Below, one piece after another: positions 1 through 10,382 of a DNA stretch of 64,000 nt; within the stretch, counting starts at the first letter, position 1, and every line of letters starts with the position of its first letter. Under the pieces are notes generated by a model, which was given only the letters and a program-made list of their open reading frames with translations, was not told the origin of the DNA and did no database searches. Both the position numbers and the translations under genes were made by a program. Origin of the DNA: Phallusia mammillata (lineage: Eukaryota; Chordata; Ascidiacea; Phlebobranchia; Ascidiidae); NCBI GenBank assembly GCA_003260075.1, contig QLIY01000058.1, positions 124,001 to 188,000 of the forward strand. Reading direction: 5' to 3'.

Positions 1-54
1 TAAATAACTAATAATTGTCAGTTGAATTTGATTGTTTGCAAAAAGTATTTTAAG

Positions 55-834
55 ATGGCAAGAATGTTGAAGGAAATGGTTGGTTTGGTAACTGGGGGCG
101 CCTCCGGTTTGGGAAGAGCAACCGTTGATCGTTTGGTGAGAAACGGAGTCAAAACTGTGATGTTTGATCTTCCATCTTCAGGAGGAGCGGAAGAATCAGC
201 AAAAATTCACAAAGAAAATTGTGTGTTCTGTCCGGGCGATGTAACAAGTCCAGAAGACGTGCAGAAAGCTCTGGACATTTGCCAAGAAAAATGGGGGAAA
301 CTCAATGTTTTGGTGAACTGTGCTGGAATTGGAATCGCTAAAAAAACTTTCAGCTCGGCGAGGAATCAAGTTCATTCCTTGGATGATTTCGATCAAGTGT
401 TGAACGTCAACGTATGTGGCACTTTTAATGTTATTCGTCTTGCTGCAAGAATCATGGCAAACGGAGAAATGGGTCCAGATTTTGAACGAGGTGTGATTAT
501 TAATACTGCAAGTGTGGCAGCGTTTGAGGGACAGATAGGACAGGCAGCATACAGCGCAAGTAAAGGAGCGATTGTTGGCATGACTCTCCCCATTGCCAGG
601 GACCTTTCAAGCTGTGGCATTCGGGTAATGACGATTGCACCTGGACTATTTGAAACTCCACTGCTTGGAAAATTGCCAGCAAAAGTAAAGGAGGAACTCG
701 GAAAACAGTCACCATTTCCTAATCGACTCGGCAACCCGGATGAATATGCTCATCTTGTAGAAACAATTATTGAAAACCAAATGTTAAATGGTGAAGTTAT
801 TAGATTGGACGCTGCTATCCGAATGCAGCCATAA
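55..834 (+). CDS. HSD17B10: HSD17B10-type 3-hydroxyacyl-CoA dehydrogenase (gene 1 of 5)
   Basis: Single-exon short-chain dehydrogenase/reductase of 259 codons; human HSD17B10 has 261. The NAD-binding TGGASGLG glycine motif is at residues 13-20, an acidic residue after beta-2 (FDLP, D38) favours NAD, NCAG is at 88-91, and the catalytic set is S153, Y166, K170. The stretches around the active site ([19 protein letters not shown]) and the end ([14 protein letters not shown]) match vertebrate HSD17B10 far better than the four downstream copies do. Family role: a mitochondrial matrix enzyme oxidising 2-methyl-3-hydroxybutyryl-CoA (isoleucine breakdown) and steroids, and a subunit of mitochondrial RNase P. 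I chose the ATG at 55 over an upstream in-frame TTG at 22. An acceptor-like TTGTCAG precedes it at about 14-20. Confidence 0.93.
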   Translation: MARMLKEMVGLVTGGASGLGRATVDRLVRNGVKTVMFDLPSSGGAEESAKIHKENCVFCPGDVTSPEDVQKALDICQEKWGKLNVLVNCAGIGIAKKTFSSARNQVHSLDDFDQVLNVNVCGTFNVIRLAARIMANGEMGPDFERGVIINTASVAAFEGQIGQAAYSASKGAIVGMTLPIARDLSSCGIRVMTIAPGLFETPLLGKLPAKVKEELGKQSPFPNRLGNPDEYAHLVETIIENQMLNGEVIRLDAAIRMQP

Positions 835-1330
835 CTAACTTTGTAAAATAGCGTTGGTAATGATGTAAAGTGACAATGCCAAAGTTTACCTTAATTGGGT
901 TTTGAAACATCACAACGACAATTTAAACTCACACACACTGTATTTGATTGAAAATGTTTATATGTCAGTAAACTTAAGGGGGGGGGGAAAAAAATAGGGT
1001 TGGTAATGATGTAAAGTGACAATGTTACCAAGTTTACCTTAATTGGGTTTTAAAACATCACAACACCAATTTAAACACACACACACACACACACACACAC
1101 ACTGTATTTGATTGAAAATGTTTATATGTCAGTAAACTTAAACATGTATCAAACAATTGTACGTATGTTAACTTAATATTTAACTGTGTGTGATTGCTAT
1201 TTTAAGTAGTACCAATGAAATACCAAAGTATTAGAATCAATGCCCTTCATAATCTTCATTGCTTAGTGTAGTAAATAATTCCTTTTAAATTGTATCTTAC
1301 AGGTGTATGTTAAGCAACACATGAGATAAA
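835..1330. other. Intergenic, allelic duplicate block with CA repeat
   Basis: The stretch at about 848-970 is repeated at about 997-1138 with small differences, separated by a G10 run at 978-987. The second copy has an expanded (CA)n at about 1075-1102. An acceptor-like tract ending in AG at 1301-1302 lies 28 bp upstream of the next ATG and could serve a 5' UTR intron or spliced-leader addition. No coding signal. Confidence 0.7.
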
Positions 1331-2149
1331 ATGATTGATTTAAAAGGTAAAGTTGCACTTGTTACTGGTGGAGCATCTGGTTTGGGCAAAGCCACCGTTC
1401 AACGTTTGATCAACAATGGATGTATAGTTGCAATTCTCGATCTACCGGGTTCGGCTGGTGAAAAAGTTGCCGCACGAATTGGTTTGCATGTGTGTATGTT
1501 TTGTCCGTGCGATGTTACATCTGTGAAAGATGTTGAAAATGCAATGGATCAGATTATCACTCACTGGGGTCAATTGGATATTGCTGTCAATTGTGCTGGA
1601 GTCTTTGCACCTCGCGCTATGTACAATGATCGTACTAAAGAAACCTTATCTCTTGAATCTTTTCAGAAAACTATTGATGTAAACTTAAATGGAACATTTA
1701 ATGTTTGTCGATTGGCTGCAAAGGAAATGGCAAAGAACATGCCAGGACCGAGTGGTGAACGAGGAATTATCATAACCACTGCTAGCATTGCTGCAACTGA
1801 TGGAGCAATGGGTTCAGTTGGTTATGGTGGTGCTAAAGGTGGAGTCGCAAGTATGACCTTGCCAATGGCCCGCGACCTTGCTGTGTGTGGCATCAGAGTT
1901 GTAGCCATCTCACCTGGAGTTTTCAACACACCAATGGCCGATGTCCTGCCGAAAAAAGCCCACCTCCGGACTATGGAGGATATAGTGTTTCCACAGCGAC
2001 TCGGTCAACCTGATGAATTTGCTCATGTTGTTCAGTTGATTGCTGAAAATCAAATGTTAAATGCCTGCATAATTCGACTCGATGCTGGTCTGCGAAATCA
2101 GGCTGGAAACAGAAAAACGGTTAAAGAAATACCAAATAACAAATTGTAG
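1331..2149 (+). CDS. HSD17B10-like dehydrogenase (gene 2 of 5)
   Basis: Intact single-exon short-chain dehydrogenase of 272 aa. The TGGASGLG cofactor motif is at 12-19, the acidic adenosine-binding residue in LDLP at D37, NCAG at 87-90, and catalytic S152, Y165, K169. The region before the tyrosine is glycine-rich (VGYGGAKGG) and unlike the orthologue in gene 1. The C-terminus extends about 12 residues past the usual family end with a basic tail (GNRKTVKEIPNNKL). Nucleotides 1-240 are nearly identical to genes 3 and 4, so this is a recent or gene-converted tandem copy. Substrate is unknown; a mitochondrial acyl-CoA or steroid dehydrogenase role is only inferred from the family. Confidence 0.88.
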   Translation: MIDLKGKVALVTGGASGLGKATVQRLINNGCIVAILDLPGSAGEKVAARIGLHVCMFCPCDVTSVKDVENAMDQIITHWGQLDIAVNCAGVFAPRAMYNDRTKETLSLESFQKTIDVNLNGTFNVCRLAAKEMAKNMPGPSGERGIIITTASIAATDGAMGSVGYGGAKGGVASMTLPMARDLAVCGIRVVAISPGVFNTPMADVLPKKAHLRTMEDIVFPQRLGQPDEFAHVVQLIAENQMLNACIIRLDAGLRNQAGNRKTVKEIPNNKL

Positions 2150-2598
2150 TTCCTTTTGTGAAAGTAAATGATTTTAATAATTTGTTAGTTTCTTTTGATA
2201 AACATTTATTATGTCTTTATTACTAATAGTGTTGAATGCTTTGACATAAGTATTTTAATTTATTTAATTTTTTATTCGTTTTTTAATTCCACTGTTTTTT
2301 AGTTTTCTGGTGAATATGTTCGGTTTGGGCCATCTTTTTCATTTGGCTTACATCCTTAAAAGTTACTGCACTGCTTTGTAAATGGGAATTGGCCATATAG
2401 TGTGTTTTAAATTTATTCAGTGGCTCACAGAACTAAAGATTTTTTCACCATGGTGCAATTTTAACTTTTTTATATCTTGTCTTGAACCAAGCTTAAGTGT
2501 TTAAAACTTTTTTTGCAAAGATATAAATAATAGTTCTATTTCTAATCCTTACAGATTTTTGTCAAGATCTGTGAAACTATTAACCAATAAACTTCAAA
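2150..2598. other. Intergenic, AT-rich
   Basis: No open frame with coding character. A pyrimidine tract ending in AG at 2553-2554 lies 44 bp before the next start codon, as before gene 2, and may be a 5' UTR or spliced-leader acceptor. Confidence 0.5.
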
Positions 2599-3426
2599 AT
2601 GATTGAGTTAAAAGGTAAAGTTGCACTTGTTACTGGTGGAGCATCTGGTTTGGGCAAAGCCACCGTTCAACGTTTGATCAACAATGGATGTATAGTTGCA
2701 ATTCTCGATCTACCGAGCTCGGCTGGTGAAAAAGTTGCCACACAAATTGGTTTGCATGTGTGTATGTTTTGTCCGTGCGATGTTACATCTGTGAAAGATG
2801 TTGAAAATGCAATGGATCAGATTGTCACTCACTGGGGTCGTTTGGATATCACAGTCAACTGTGCTGGAATGGGAGGTAAACCTCAACGAATCTACCACGG
2901 CCTGACAAAGGAAGTTTATCCACTAAGTGAATTTGAGAGAAATGTGAATGTGAATTTAAATGGAACTTTTAATGTCTGTCGATTGGCAGCAAAGGAGATG
3001 GCAAAAAATCCCCCTGGTCCTAGTGGTGAACGAGGAGTGATTGTAAACACTGCTAGTATTGCTGCTTATGATGGTCAGATCGGAACGTTACCTTACAGTG
3101 CAGCTAAAGGTGGTGTTGCAAGTATGACCTTGCCAATGGCTCGTGACCTTGCTGTGTGTGGTATCCGAGTTATCGCTGTGGCCCCTGGTAGTTTTGACAC
3201 GCCCATGGCACAGGCTGGTAGCGAAAAGTCTAAAATACGGAATACGGAGGATATAGTGTTTCCTCGGCGATACGGGCAGCCTGATGAGTTTGCCCACTTG
3301 GTTCAATCCATTGTTGAGAATCAAATGTTAAATGGTTGTGTGATTCGGATTGATGGTGGGCAGCGCTTGCAGATCGGTAATCGAAAAACTCAGAAAGAAA
3401 TGACTCTGATGAAAAGCAAGTTGTAG
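2599..3426 (+). CDS. HSD17B10-like dehydrogenase (gene 3 of 5)
   Basis: Intact single-exon short-chain dehydrogenase of 275 aa with TGGASGLG at 12-19, LDLP D37, NCAG, and catalytic S153, Y166, K170 (TASIAAYDGQ, LPYSAAKGG). The conserved PG loop after beta-6 is present (VAPGSFDTPM). The C-terminal tail is long and basic (GNRKTQKEMTLMKSKL), like gene 2. From codon 4 to codon 80 the DNA appears identical to gene 4, then diverges abruptly, which suggests gene conversion. Function is inferred from family only. Confidence 0.88.
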   Translation: MIELKGKVALVTGGASGLGKATVQRLINNGCIVAILDLPSSAGEKVATQIGLHVCMFCPCDVTSVKDVENAMDQIVTHWGRLDITVNCAGMGGKPQRIYHGLTKEVYPLSEFERNVNVNLNGTFNVCRLAAKEMAKNPPGPSGERGVIVNTASIAAYDGQIGTLPYSAAKGGVASMTLPMARDLAVCGIRVIAVAPGSFDTPMAQAGSEKSKIRNTEDIVFPRRYGQPDEFAHLVQSIVENQMLNGCVIRIDGGQRLQIGNRKTQKEMTLMKSKL

Positions 3427-3741
3427 GCAAACCAGCTAACAAATTATAAAAAATATATTAATGTTATATATATATGCATTCAATTTCTTTCTTGATTTTA
3501 CATTGGCTATCTGCAGTATTGTGATGCGTTATGTGTGTGTTAAGAATTTGTAATTATGCCAAAGTTGTTCACTATACTGCAACATTTTGTTTTGTTCTAC
3601 TATTCCAGGTTCAGTATATATAATCATATTTGTGATTTTCTCATTTGTTTATTTTTCTGTAGAATTTTGCAATCTCATTTTGATTTCTGTTGTAATTTTA
3701 TTCCTTAGTAGATTAGCAAATAGGAAGCACTGGCCCTAAAA
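3427..3741. other. Intergenic, AT-rich
   Basis: Contains a short TA-rich stretch near 3450-3475 and no coding signal. Confidence 0.5.
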
Positions 3742-4554
3742 ATGATTGATTTAAAAGGTAAAGTTGCACTTGTTACTGGTGGAGCATCTGGTTTGGGCAA
3801 AGCCACCGTTCAACGTTTGATCAACAATGGATGTATAGTTGCAATTCTCGATCTACCGAGCTCGGCTGGTGAAAAAGTTGCCACACAAATTGGTTTGCAT
3901 GTGTGTATGTTTTGTCCGTGCGATGTTACATCTGTGAAAGATGTTGAAAATGCAATGGATCAGATTGTCACTCACTGGGGTCAATTGGATATTGCTGTCA
4001 ATTGTGCAGGATTTGCGTTTGCAAAGAGAACATACAATGCAAAATCTGGTCGCCCACACAGTTTGGAAACGTTTCAACATTGTGTTAATGTTCATTTGCT
4101 GGGAACATTTAATGTTTGTCGATTGGCTGCAAAGGAAATGGCTAAAAACAAACATGGTCCAAGTGGCGAGAGAGGTGTAATCATAAACACTTCAAGTGTC
4201 ATGGCACTGGATGGACAGCTTGGCCTTGTAGCATATTGCTCTGCTAAAGGTGGAATTGCTAGCATGACCTTGCCAATGGCTCGCGATCTTGCTCAATGTG
4301 GTATCAGGGTCGTCACAATTGCAGCAGGATATTTCGATACACCAATGACGTCCCATTTAACCAGCAGTCAGAGTACAGAAGCTTTGCAAGGAATAGCATT
4401 TCCATATCGCCCTGGTCATCCTGATGAGTTTGCACACATGGTGCAGGTTATTGCCGAGAATCAAATGTTAAATGCTTGTGTAATTCGACTTGATGCTGGT
4501 CAGAGGGTTCATCCCCCGGAAAAAGCACTCAGGCCTGTGGGCAGTAAACTGTAG
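3742..4554 (+). CDS. HSD17B10-like dehydrogenase (gene 4 of 5)
   Basis: Intact single-exon short-chain dehydrogenase of 270 aa with TGGASGLG at 12-19, LDLP D37 and NCAG. Catalytic residues are S152 (NTSSVMALDG), Y165 and K169 (VAYCSAKGG). The strongly conserved proline of the PG loop, which contacts the cofactor in this superfamily, is replaced by alanine (IAAGYFDTPM), unlike the other four copies. Its 5' third matches gene 3 at the DNA level. A pyrimidine-poor region precedes the ATG and no clear acceptor is seen. Probably active but with altered cofactor-loop chemistry; substrate unknown. Confidence 0.86.
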   Translation: MIDLKGKVALVTGGASGLGKATVQRLINNGCIVAILDLPSSAGEKVATQIGLHVCMFCPCDVTSVKDVENAMDQIVTHWGQLDIAVNCAGFAFAKRTYNAKSGRPHSLETFQHCVNVHLLGTFNVCRLAAKEMAKNKHGPSGERGVIINTSSVMALDGQLGLVAYCSAKGGIASMTLPMARDLAQCGIRVVTIAAGYFDTPMTSHLTSSQSTEALQGIAFPYRPGHPDEFAHMVQVIAENQMLNACVIRLDAGQRVHPPEKALRPVGSKL

Positions 4555-4913
4555 AATTTGCGTAAATTATGACAAAACAAGCAGATAAGTATCAACGCAG
4601 GAGCTGATTTTGCTTTTTTAAGTGCACTGTATCTTGTTTACCTCTTCCAACGAACAATTTGTGAATGTATGAGATACCTCTGAATGTATTAGGTGTCAAA
4701 TCATTTTAATCACTGAATTATGATTCATCACATAGAAAAGGTGTTGCATGTTTTGTTTGCATGTGATGTGATTTTTGCACTTGCGGAGATTAATAGAACA
4801 GGTTATTACAAGTTAATTACTTTCAATTGTTTTAGTGCAATATGCAATGATTGTTTTTTGTCCTAATAGAATCAATTGTGTTTAAACAACTTTGTATCAG
4901 GGTTTTGTTAAAA
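4555..4913. other. Intergenic, AT-rich
   Basis: No coding signal. An AG at 4899-4900 (TGTATCAG) 13 bp before the next ATG could be a 5' UTR or spliced-leader acceptor. Confidence 0.5.
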
Positions 4914-5721
4914 ATGAAGTTGTTAGGAAAGGTTGCCTTGGTAACTGGTGGTGCATCTGGGTTGGGTAAGGCCACAGCGTTAAGATTGGTGAAGAATGGC
5001 TGTTCGGTTGCTTTGTTTGACCTTCCAACCTCTCAAGGTCAAGAGGTCGCTGCACAAATTGATAATAAGAGATGCATGTTTGTTCCCGGGGATGTCACTT
5101 CACAAGACGATGTGAAAAAAGCGATTGCAACTGTCATGTTAAAGTGGAAACAAATTAACATTGCAGTTAACTGTGCAGGTGTTTTGGTCGCTGCAAAAAC
5201 TTACAGTCCACGAAAGAAGACCGTACATTCTTTTGATCTCTTCCGTAGAGTAATTGATATTCATATTAATGGTACGTTCAATGTAAGCTCACAGTGTTCT
5301 AGAGAAATGGCAAAAAATGCTCCTGGACCTAGTGGAGCGTGGTGTCATCATCAACACATCCAGTGTTGCTGCTTACGACGGAACCATGAGTTCGGCTGCT
5401 TACAGCGCAGCTAAGGGTGGAATTTCAAGTATGACCTTGCCAATGGCTCGTGACCTTGCTGTTTGTGGGATTCGAGTTGTTGCCATCGCTCCCGGGTTGT
5501 TCAACACGGCCATGATCAATCAGATTTCGAAGCAGGGCCAGGAAAAAACCTTTGCTGATGTTTTGTTTCCACGACGATTCGGCAATCCTGAAGAGTTTGC
5601 TCATCTTGTTCAAACTGTCATTGAAAACGAAATGTTAAATGGGGAAGTTTTACGAATTGATGCCGGAATTCGAATGCAGTCGAGTGGTAAAAGAGTTGGA
5701 CCTGTAAAAGCAAATTTGTAA
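4914..5721 (+). pseudogene. HSD17B10-like dehydrogenase with frameshift (gene 5 of 5)
   Basis: The first frame (from the ATG at 4914) gives a normal N-terminal half with [12 protein letters not shown] and NCAG, up to GPSG at 5325-5336. The reading then continues in another frame from about 5335 with [19 protein letters not shown] (catalytic S, Y, K) and a complete C-terminus to the TAA at 5719-5721. Compared with genes 2-4, the sequence lacks one GA dinucleotide at 5334-5337. As written, the protein would end early with the catalytic Tyr and Lys out of frame. Everything else is well conserved, so this is either a very young pseudogene, a null allele, or a sequence error in a short GA repeat. 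An in-frame extension to 4851 is not needed. Confidence 0.8.
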
Positions 5722-6156
5722 ATTAGTTTCCTGTTCATTATTTTAGCCAAGATTCAGAAACAAATCTTGTATTTTACGCAAAATTGCGAATATTATATGT
5801 TAACATATACCCATTGTGCAAACTCATAATTATATAATTTTTTTTGTGGATATATTTTATTTTTAGGTGTCAGTTATGTAATTGCAGAGACTTTTCAAAA
5901 TCAGGTTTTATAATCACTTTTAAACTTTGTGTGTTGGAAATGTTTAGATTATGGAATGCACTTAGTGACAACGCCCCAAAAGTATTATTTGAGGCTTATT
6001 TTGTGTACGTTTTACTTGTTTTATAATCAACATTGGTTCTATGCATTTTTTGATTTTAAAAGTCTTTTAATTCCAACAGGTTTATCAAATAATTTGACCG
6101 AGTGTGACAAAAAAATTTAGTTAATTTGCTGATCATAAATTGGTGAGATTACAAAC
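5722..6156. other. Intergenic between dehydrogenase array and snapin
   Basis: AT-rich, no conserved coding frame. A pyrimidine-rich acceptor-like TTCCAACAG ends at about 6080, 77 bp before the snapin ATG, and could mark a 5' UTR intron or spliced-leader site. Confidence 0.5.
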
Positions 6157-7021
6157 ATGACGTCTCCTTCAACCAGCCAAGAAGCCGAACCGAAAATTGA
6201 AGACAATCTGTTTGCTATAATCAAGCCGGCTGTTGAAAAGATTGACTTAAATGTTGCTGCTGTCCGTCAAAGCCAGGTTGGTGGTTGAAAGTGTAACTAC
6301 TGTGTAAAAACAGTCACTGAACATTATTGGTTTCCTTGAGAAGCTATTTTAGTTGATGTAAGGAAATCAAATTTAGTGGGCAATAGGGCTTTCAATACTA
6401 TTGTGTCTACACAAATTTGTGTTACTTCAATCTTACATTATGCCAGGCCCATTAAAGGTGTCATACAGAATCAGCCGGTCACCACCAAACATTCCTAGAT
6501 GGCAAGGTGTAGGCTAGAAAAACCTATGTCCATCTTTATTGGTTTACATTAGTGACTACCTAATTCTTTTGCAAAACAGTTGACGCTCCAGTCGAAATAG
6601 ATGGGAAATGAATTATAAGACAGGATTTGTGTAGGGAGTTTAAGATTTTGAAACAATTTTACCCAGAGATGAGCAAAACCAAACATCCAAGCACAAACTA
6701 CATTAATATTTGTTTGAAATCATTGTTTTTCTAATCATCTAGCTGGAACTTCGTAACACCATTGATGCAGTGAGCAATGAACTGCAACGTATCAGTGAGG
6801 AACAAGCATTGGACGTTGATCTGGAACCCTACATACGACGACTTATCAACACCAAACACCGGGTGGTGCTGGTGAGCAACATTGTACAGAATGTACAAGA
6901 TAGATTGAACAAACTTCAACGAAGCACGGCACAAGAAACTATTAGGAAACAAGCTCACCAGAATGTTGCTTTAAATTCTGAGCAAATCCCCATTGATATT
7001 GCAGGAACATCACAAAGTTAA
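6157..7021 (+). CDS. SNAPIN: Snapin (BLOC-1/BORC subunit, SNARE-associated)
   Basis: Two exons: 6157-6276 (40 codons, ending VRQSQ before GTTGGT) and 6743-7021 (after TCATCTAG). They join in phase 0 to give 132 aa; human snapin is 136 aa. The core follows the family: IIKPAVEKIDLNVAAVRQSQ, then LELRNTID, then LDLEP-type segment DVDLEPYIRRLINTKHRVVL, then NIVQNVQDRLNKL, a helical coiled-coil protein. Family role: a small subunit shared by BLOC-1 and BORC on endosome-lysosome membranes, which also binds SNAP25 and promotes lysosome-related organelle transport. A polyadenylation signal AATAAA is at 7132-7137. The single intron holds a reversed SINE tail. Confidence 0.93.
6435..6530 (-). mobile_element. 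SINE 3' tail, reversed, in snapin intron
   Basis: Read on the minus strand this matches the tail of the tRNA-derived SINE at 57677-57842: a TTTTTCTAGCCTACACCTTG-like stretch, then an accgGCTGATTC-like core, then ggcctggcataat. The tRNA head is missing. Confidence 0.6.
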
Positions 7022-7878
7022 AGAAGATGTTGCTTGGTTACTTTTTAATGTAGCATTATTTGATTTCTGTGCAATGTATTACATTTCTTATTTCGCTTTT
7101 TTATTCTTGACCAAGATATATATCAAACTACAATAAAACCAATGATAATGTAGAACTTGTTAAAATATTCTTTCCTCAGATTGGTTGTCATGTTAAAAGT
7201 CTATCATGGCAATTTAACCAATGAAGACATGTTGAAATATTTCCAACCACAATTTCTTTATACTTTGAAACATATTTGCTGAGTGAAAAAACAATATTTT
7301 AGTATTGTGGTCACCAATTTGCAATAGAAATGTTTTCCATCCAAATTATTCTCTCATTTTTCACATTTGTCAAACACAGATATATCTTAAAATGTATTAC
7401 AAAAAATCAACAGCCTTTTCACATGATTTTGTTTAAATATTGCTTTGCAGTTTGTGTAATAGCGAGTAAAATCCTTCATGTAGCAGATTTTTAAAAATTG
7501 TATGTGTTAAAAATTAATACAAAACTTAGCCGTTTTTGCAATTGTCAGGGCAGCAAAAGCATACCAAATTACGTCTTTTTAGTAAAAACTTAAAGTAAAT
7601 CTAATGGTGGTGTCCAAAACCCGTTTTGTAGTATAATCGTTTGTTAAGAGAATGACCGTACTTAGAACAACAGTTGTAGGTGAATTTCATGTGTTCTGTG
7701 TTTCATTTAGGGTTTTGCTTCATACAATGTTATTACACTTTCCGCATATGATTGTTCACAAGCGTTTTTTTTTTCATTTACAGAAACTTATTGTTTGTAT
7801 TAACACAGTAGCACCATGTAAAATTTTACCTGCATATTTTGGCAACAAGTATCCTGTGTGCCTGTTGCTACTGGCAAC
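7022..7878. other. Intergenic snapin-ORC5 and ORC5 5' UTR
   Basis: Holds the snapin 3' UTR with AATAAA at 7132-7137 and the ORC5 leader. The portion from about 7262 is repeated from 8952 (second haplotype). A pyrimidine tract with AG at 7782-7783 is conserved in both copies and is the likely 5' UTR or spliced-leader acceptor, 96 bp before the ATG. Confidence 0.6.
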
Positions 7879-10322
7879 ATGTCACATGACTCCAGTGCAA
7901 TACCTGCTCGGGGGAAACAGATCGAACAACTGATTTCCATATTTGGTGACCCTGTTGATGTAACAATGCCTGCTTTGTTTGTTTATGGGCATTCTTCTTG
8001 TGGAAAAACAATCGTTCTCAATCATGTTTTAGAAAAATTGAAGGTAAGTTATTAAAATGTTGTAGTAAAACATTTAAGGTTTATTTTACGGAAATCATCC
8101 GGGTCTATTTTTTAATTTATGTTATAAAACTTTTTTTGATAGGTGTGAAATTGCTCCTCACTATTTTTTACATACATGCAGTGGTGGGATTCAGCCGGTT
8201 CTATAGAACCGTCTCACGAAATTTTATGAGATCTGCAAACCAGTTAGCATTACTGGTCAATGGACTTTTTGTAACAAAGCCGGCTGAAAAGTATGACTAT
8301 TGTGATAAAACTGGCTGACAAAAAATTTGAATCCCACCAGTGTACAACTGCATGATATTTTGTTTTGCTTTAATTGTTTTCCTGTTTTTCTAGGTTCCCC
8401 ATGTTGTTGTTAACTGCACCGAATGTTACACAAACTCAGTTTTGTTCTCGGCAATTTTGCAAGGTTTAAGTGGAGACAATGACCTTGGAAGTTGGAAATG
8501 CGACAACTTGAACGACCTTGCAAGAAATTTAAGAAAAGTTTATGAAAGCCAGGGTTGGAATGAAACTGCTTACATTGTATGTGATCTGCTGTTGTCCTGA
8601 AACAGATTTTTGTGAGTTAAATCCTCTAATGTTTTCTTCGAAGGTTTTTGACAAAGCCGAGAGGTTGAGAGATCGGGAGGTGAATCTTCTTCCAGCCCTG
8701 ATCAACTTGCAAGAGCTGGTAAGTGGGTTAACATATGTGCAACTTTAGATGTAAACACTTTGTTGCGGCAGATTTACATTGACAGTCTTTACCAATCTTA
8801 TACATTTTACCCAGTTGGATGTTTTATGTATGCAATTTGTCCACATGGTGTGTTTACAGATACTGACAATGCCATAAAGGCGAAAAATATTTATATAAAA
8901 TCTTATGGATGAATGACTTAATGTTTTTTATGAACATTTTCGGGGGGGGGGCATAGTTTGAAACATATTTGCCAAGTGAAAAAACAATATTTTAGTATTG
9001 TGGTCACCATTTTGCAATATAAATGTTTCCATCCAAATTATTCTCTCATTTTTCACATTTGTCAAATGCAGATATTGTTTCATATCTTTCAAATATTACA
9101 AAAAATCGACGGCCTTTTCACTACATAATATTTTTTGGTATTTTTCACATGATTTTGTGCAAATATTGCTGTGCAGTTTGTGTAATAGCGAGTAAAATCC
9201 TTTAAATGTGTTAAAAATTAAGATGAAACTTAGCCATTTTTGCAATTGTCAGGCAGCAAAAGCGAAACCAAATTACATCTTTTTAGTAAAAACCTAAAGT
9301 AAATCTAATGGTAGTGTCCAAAAACCTTTTTGTAGTATAATCGCTTGTTAAGAGAATGACATTACTTAGAACAACAGTTGTAGGTGAATTTCATGTGTTC
9401 TGTGTTTCATTTACGTTTTTGCTTCATGCAATGTTATTACACTTTCCACATATGATTGTTCACAAGCGTTTTTTTTTTTTCATTTTCAGAAACCTGTTGT
9501 TTATATTAACACAGTAGCACCAAGTAAAAATTTACCTGCATATTTTGGCAACAAGTCTCTTGTGTGTCTGTTGCTACTGGCAACATGTCACATGACTCCA
9601 GTGCAATACCTGCCCGGGGGAAACAGATCGAACAACTGATTTCCATTTTTGGTGACCCTGGTGATGTAACAATGCCTGCTTTGTTTGTTTATGGACATTC
9701 TTCTTGTGGAAAAACAATCGTTCTCAATCATGTTTTAGAAAAATTAAAGGTAAGTTATCAAAATGTTGCAGTAAAGCATTTAAGGTTTATTTTATAAAAA
9801 ATATGTGAGCCCATTTTTTAATTGATGTTATTCAACTTTTTTTGATACATGTAAAATTGCTCCTTACTATTTTTTACATACACACAGTGATGGGATTTAG
9901 CTGGGTTGCACTGGTTCTATAGAACTGTCTCACGAAATTTTATGAGATCAGCGAACTGGTTGGCATTACTGGTGACTGTCAATGGCATTTTTGTAACAAA
10001 ACCGGCCGAAAAATATGACTTATGTGATAGAACCGGCTGAAAAATAAGACTTTTGTGATAGAACCGACTGACAAAAGGGGGGGGGGAATCCCACCACTGC
10101 ACAACTGCATGATATTTTGTTTTACTTTAATTGTTTTCCTGTTTTTCTAGGTTCCCCATGTTGTTGTTAACTGCATCGGATGTTACACAAACTCAGTTTT
10201 GTTCTCGGCCATTTTGCAAGGTTTAAGTGGAGACAATGACCTTGGTAGTTGGAAATGTGACAACTTGAACGACCTTGGAAGGAATCTGAGAAAAGTTTAT
10301 GAAAGTCAGAGTTGGAACGAAA

Positions 10323-10382
<60 letters not shown>

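Noticed and set aside
196..734. Antisense open frames over dehydrogenase gene 1 (and similar ones over genes 2-5)
   Set aside because: Mirror frames of strongly conserved sense coding sequence; no family resemblance.
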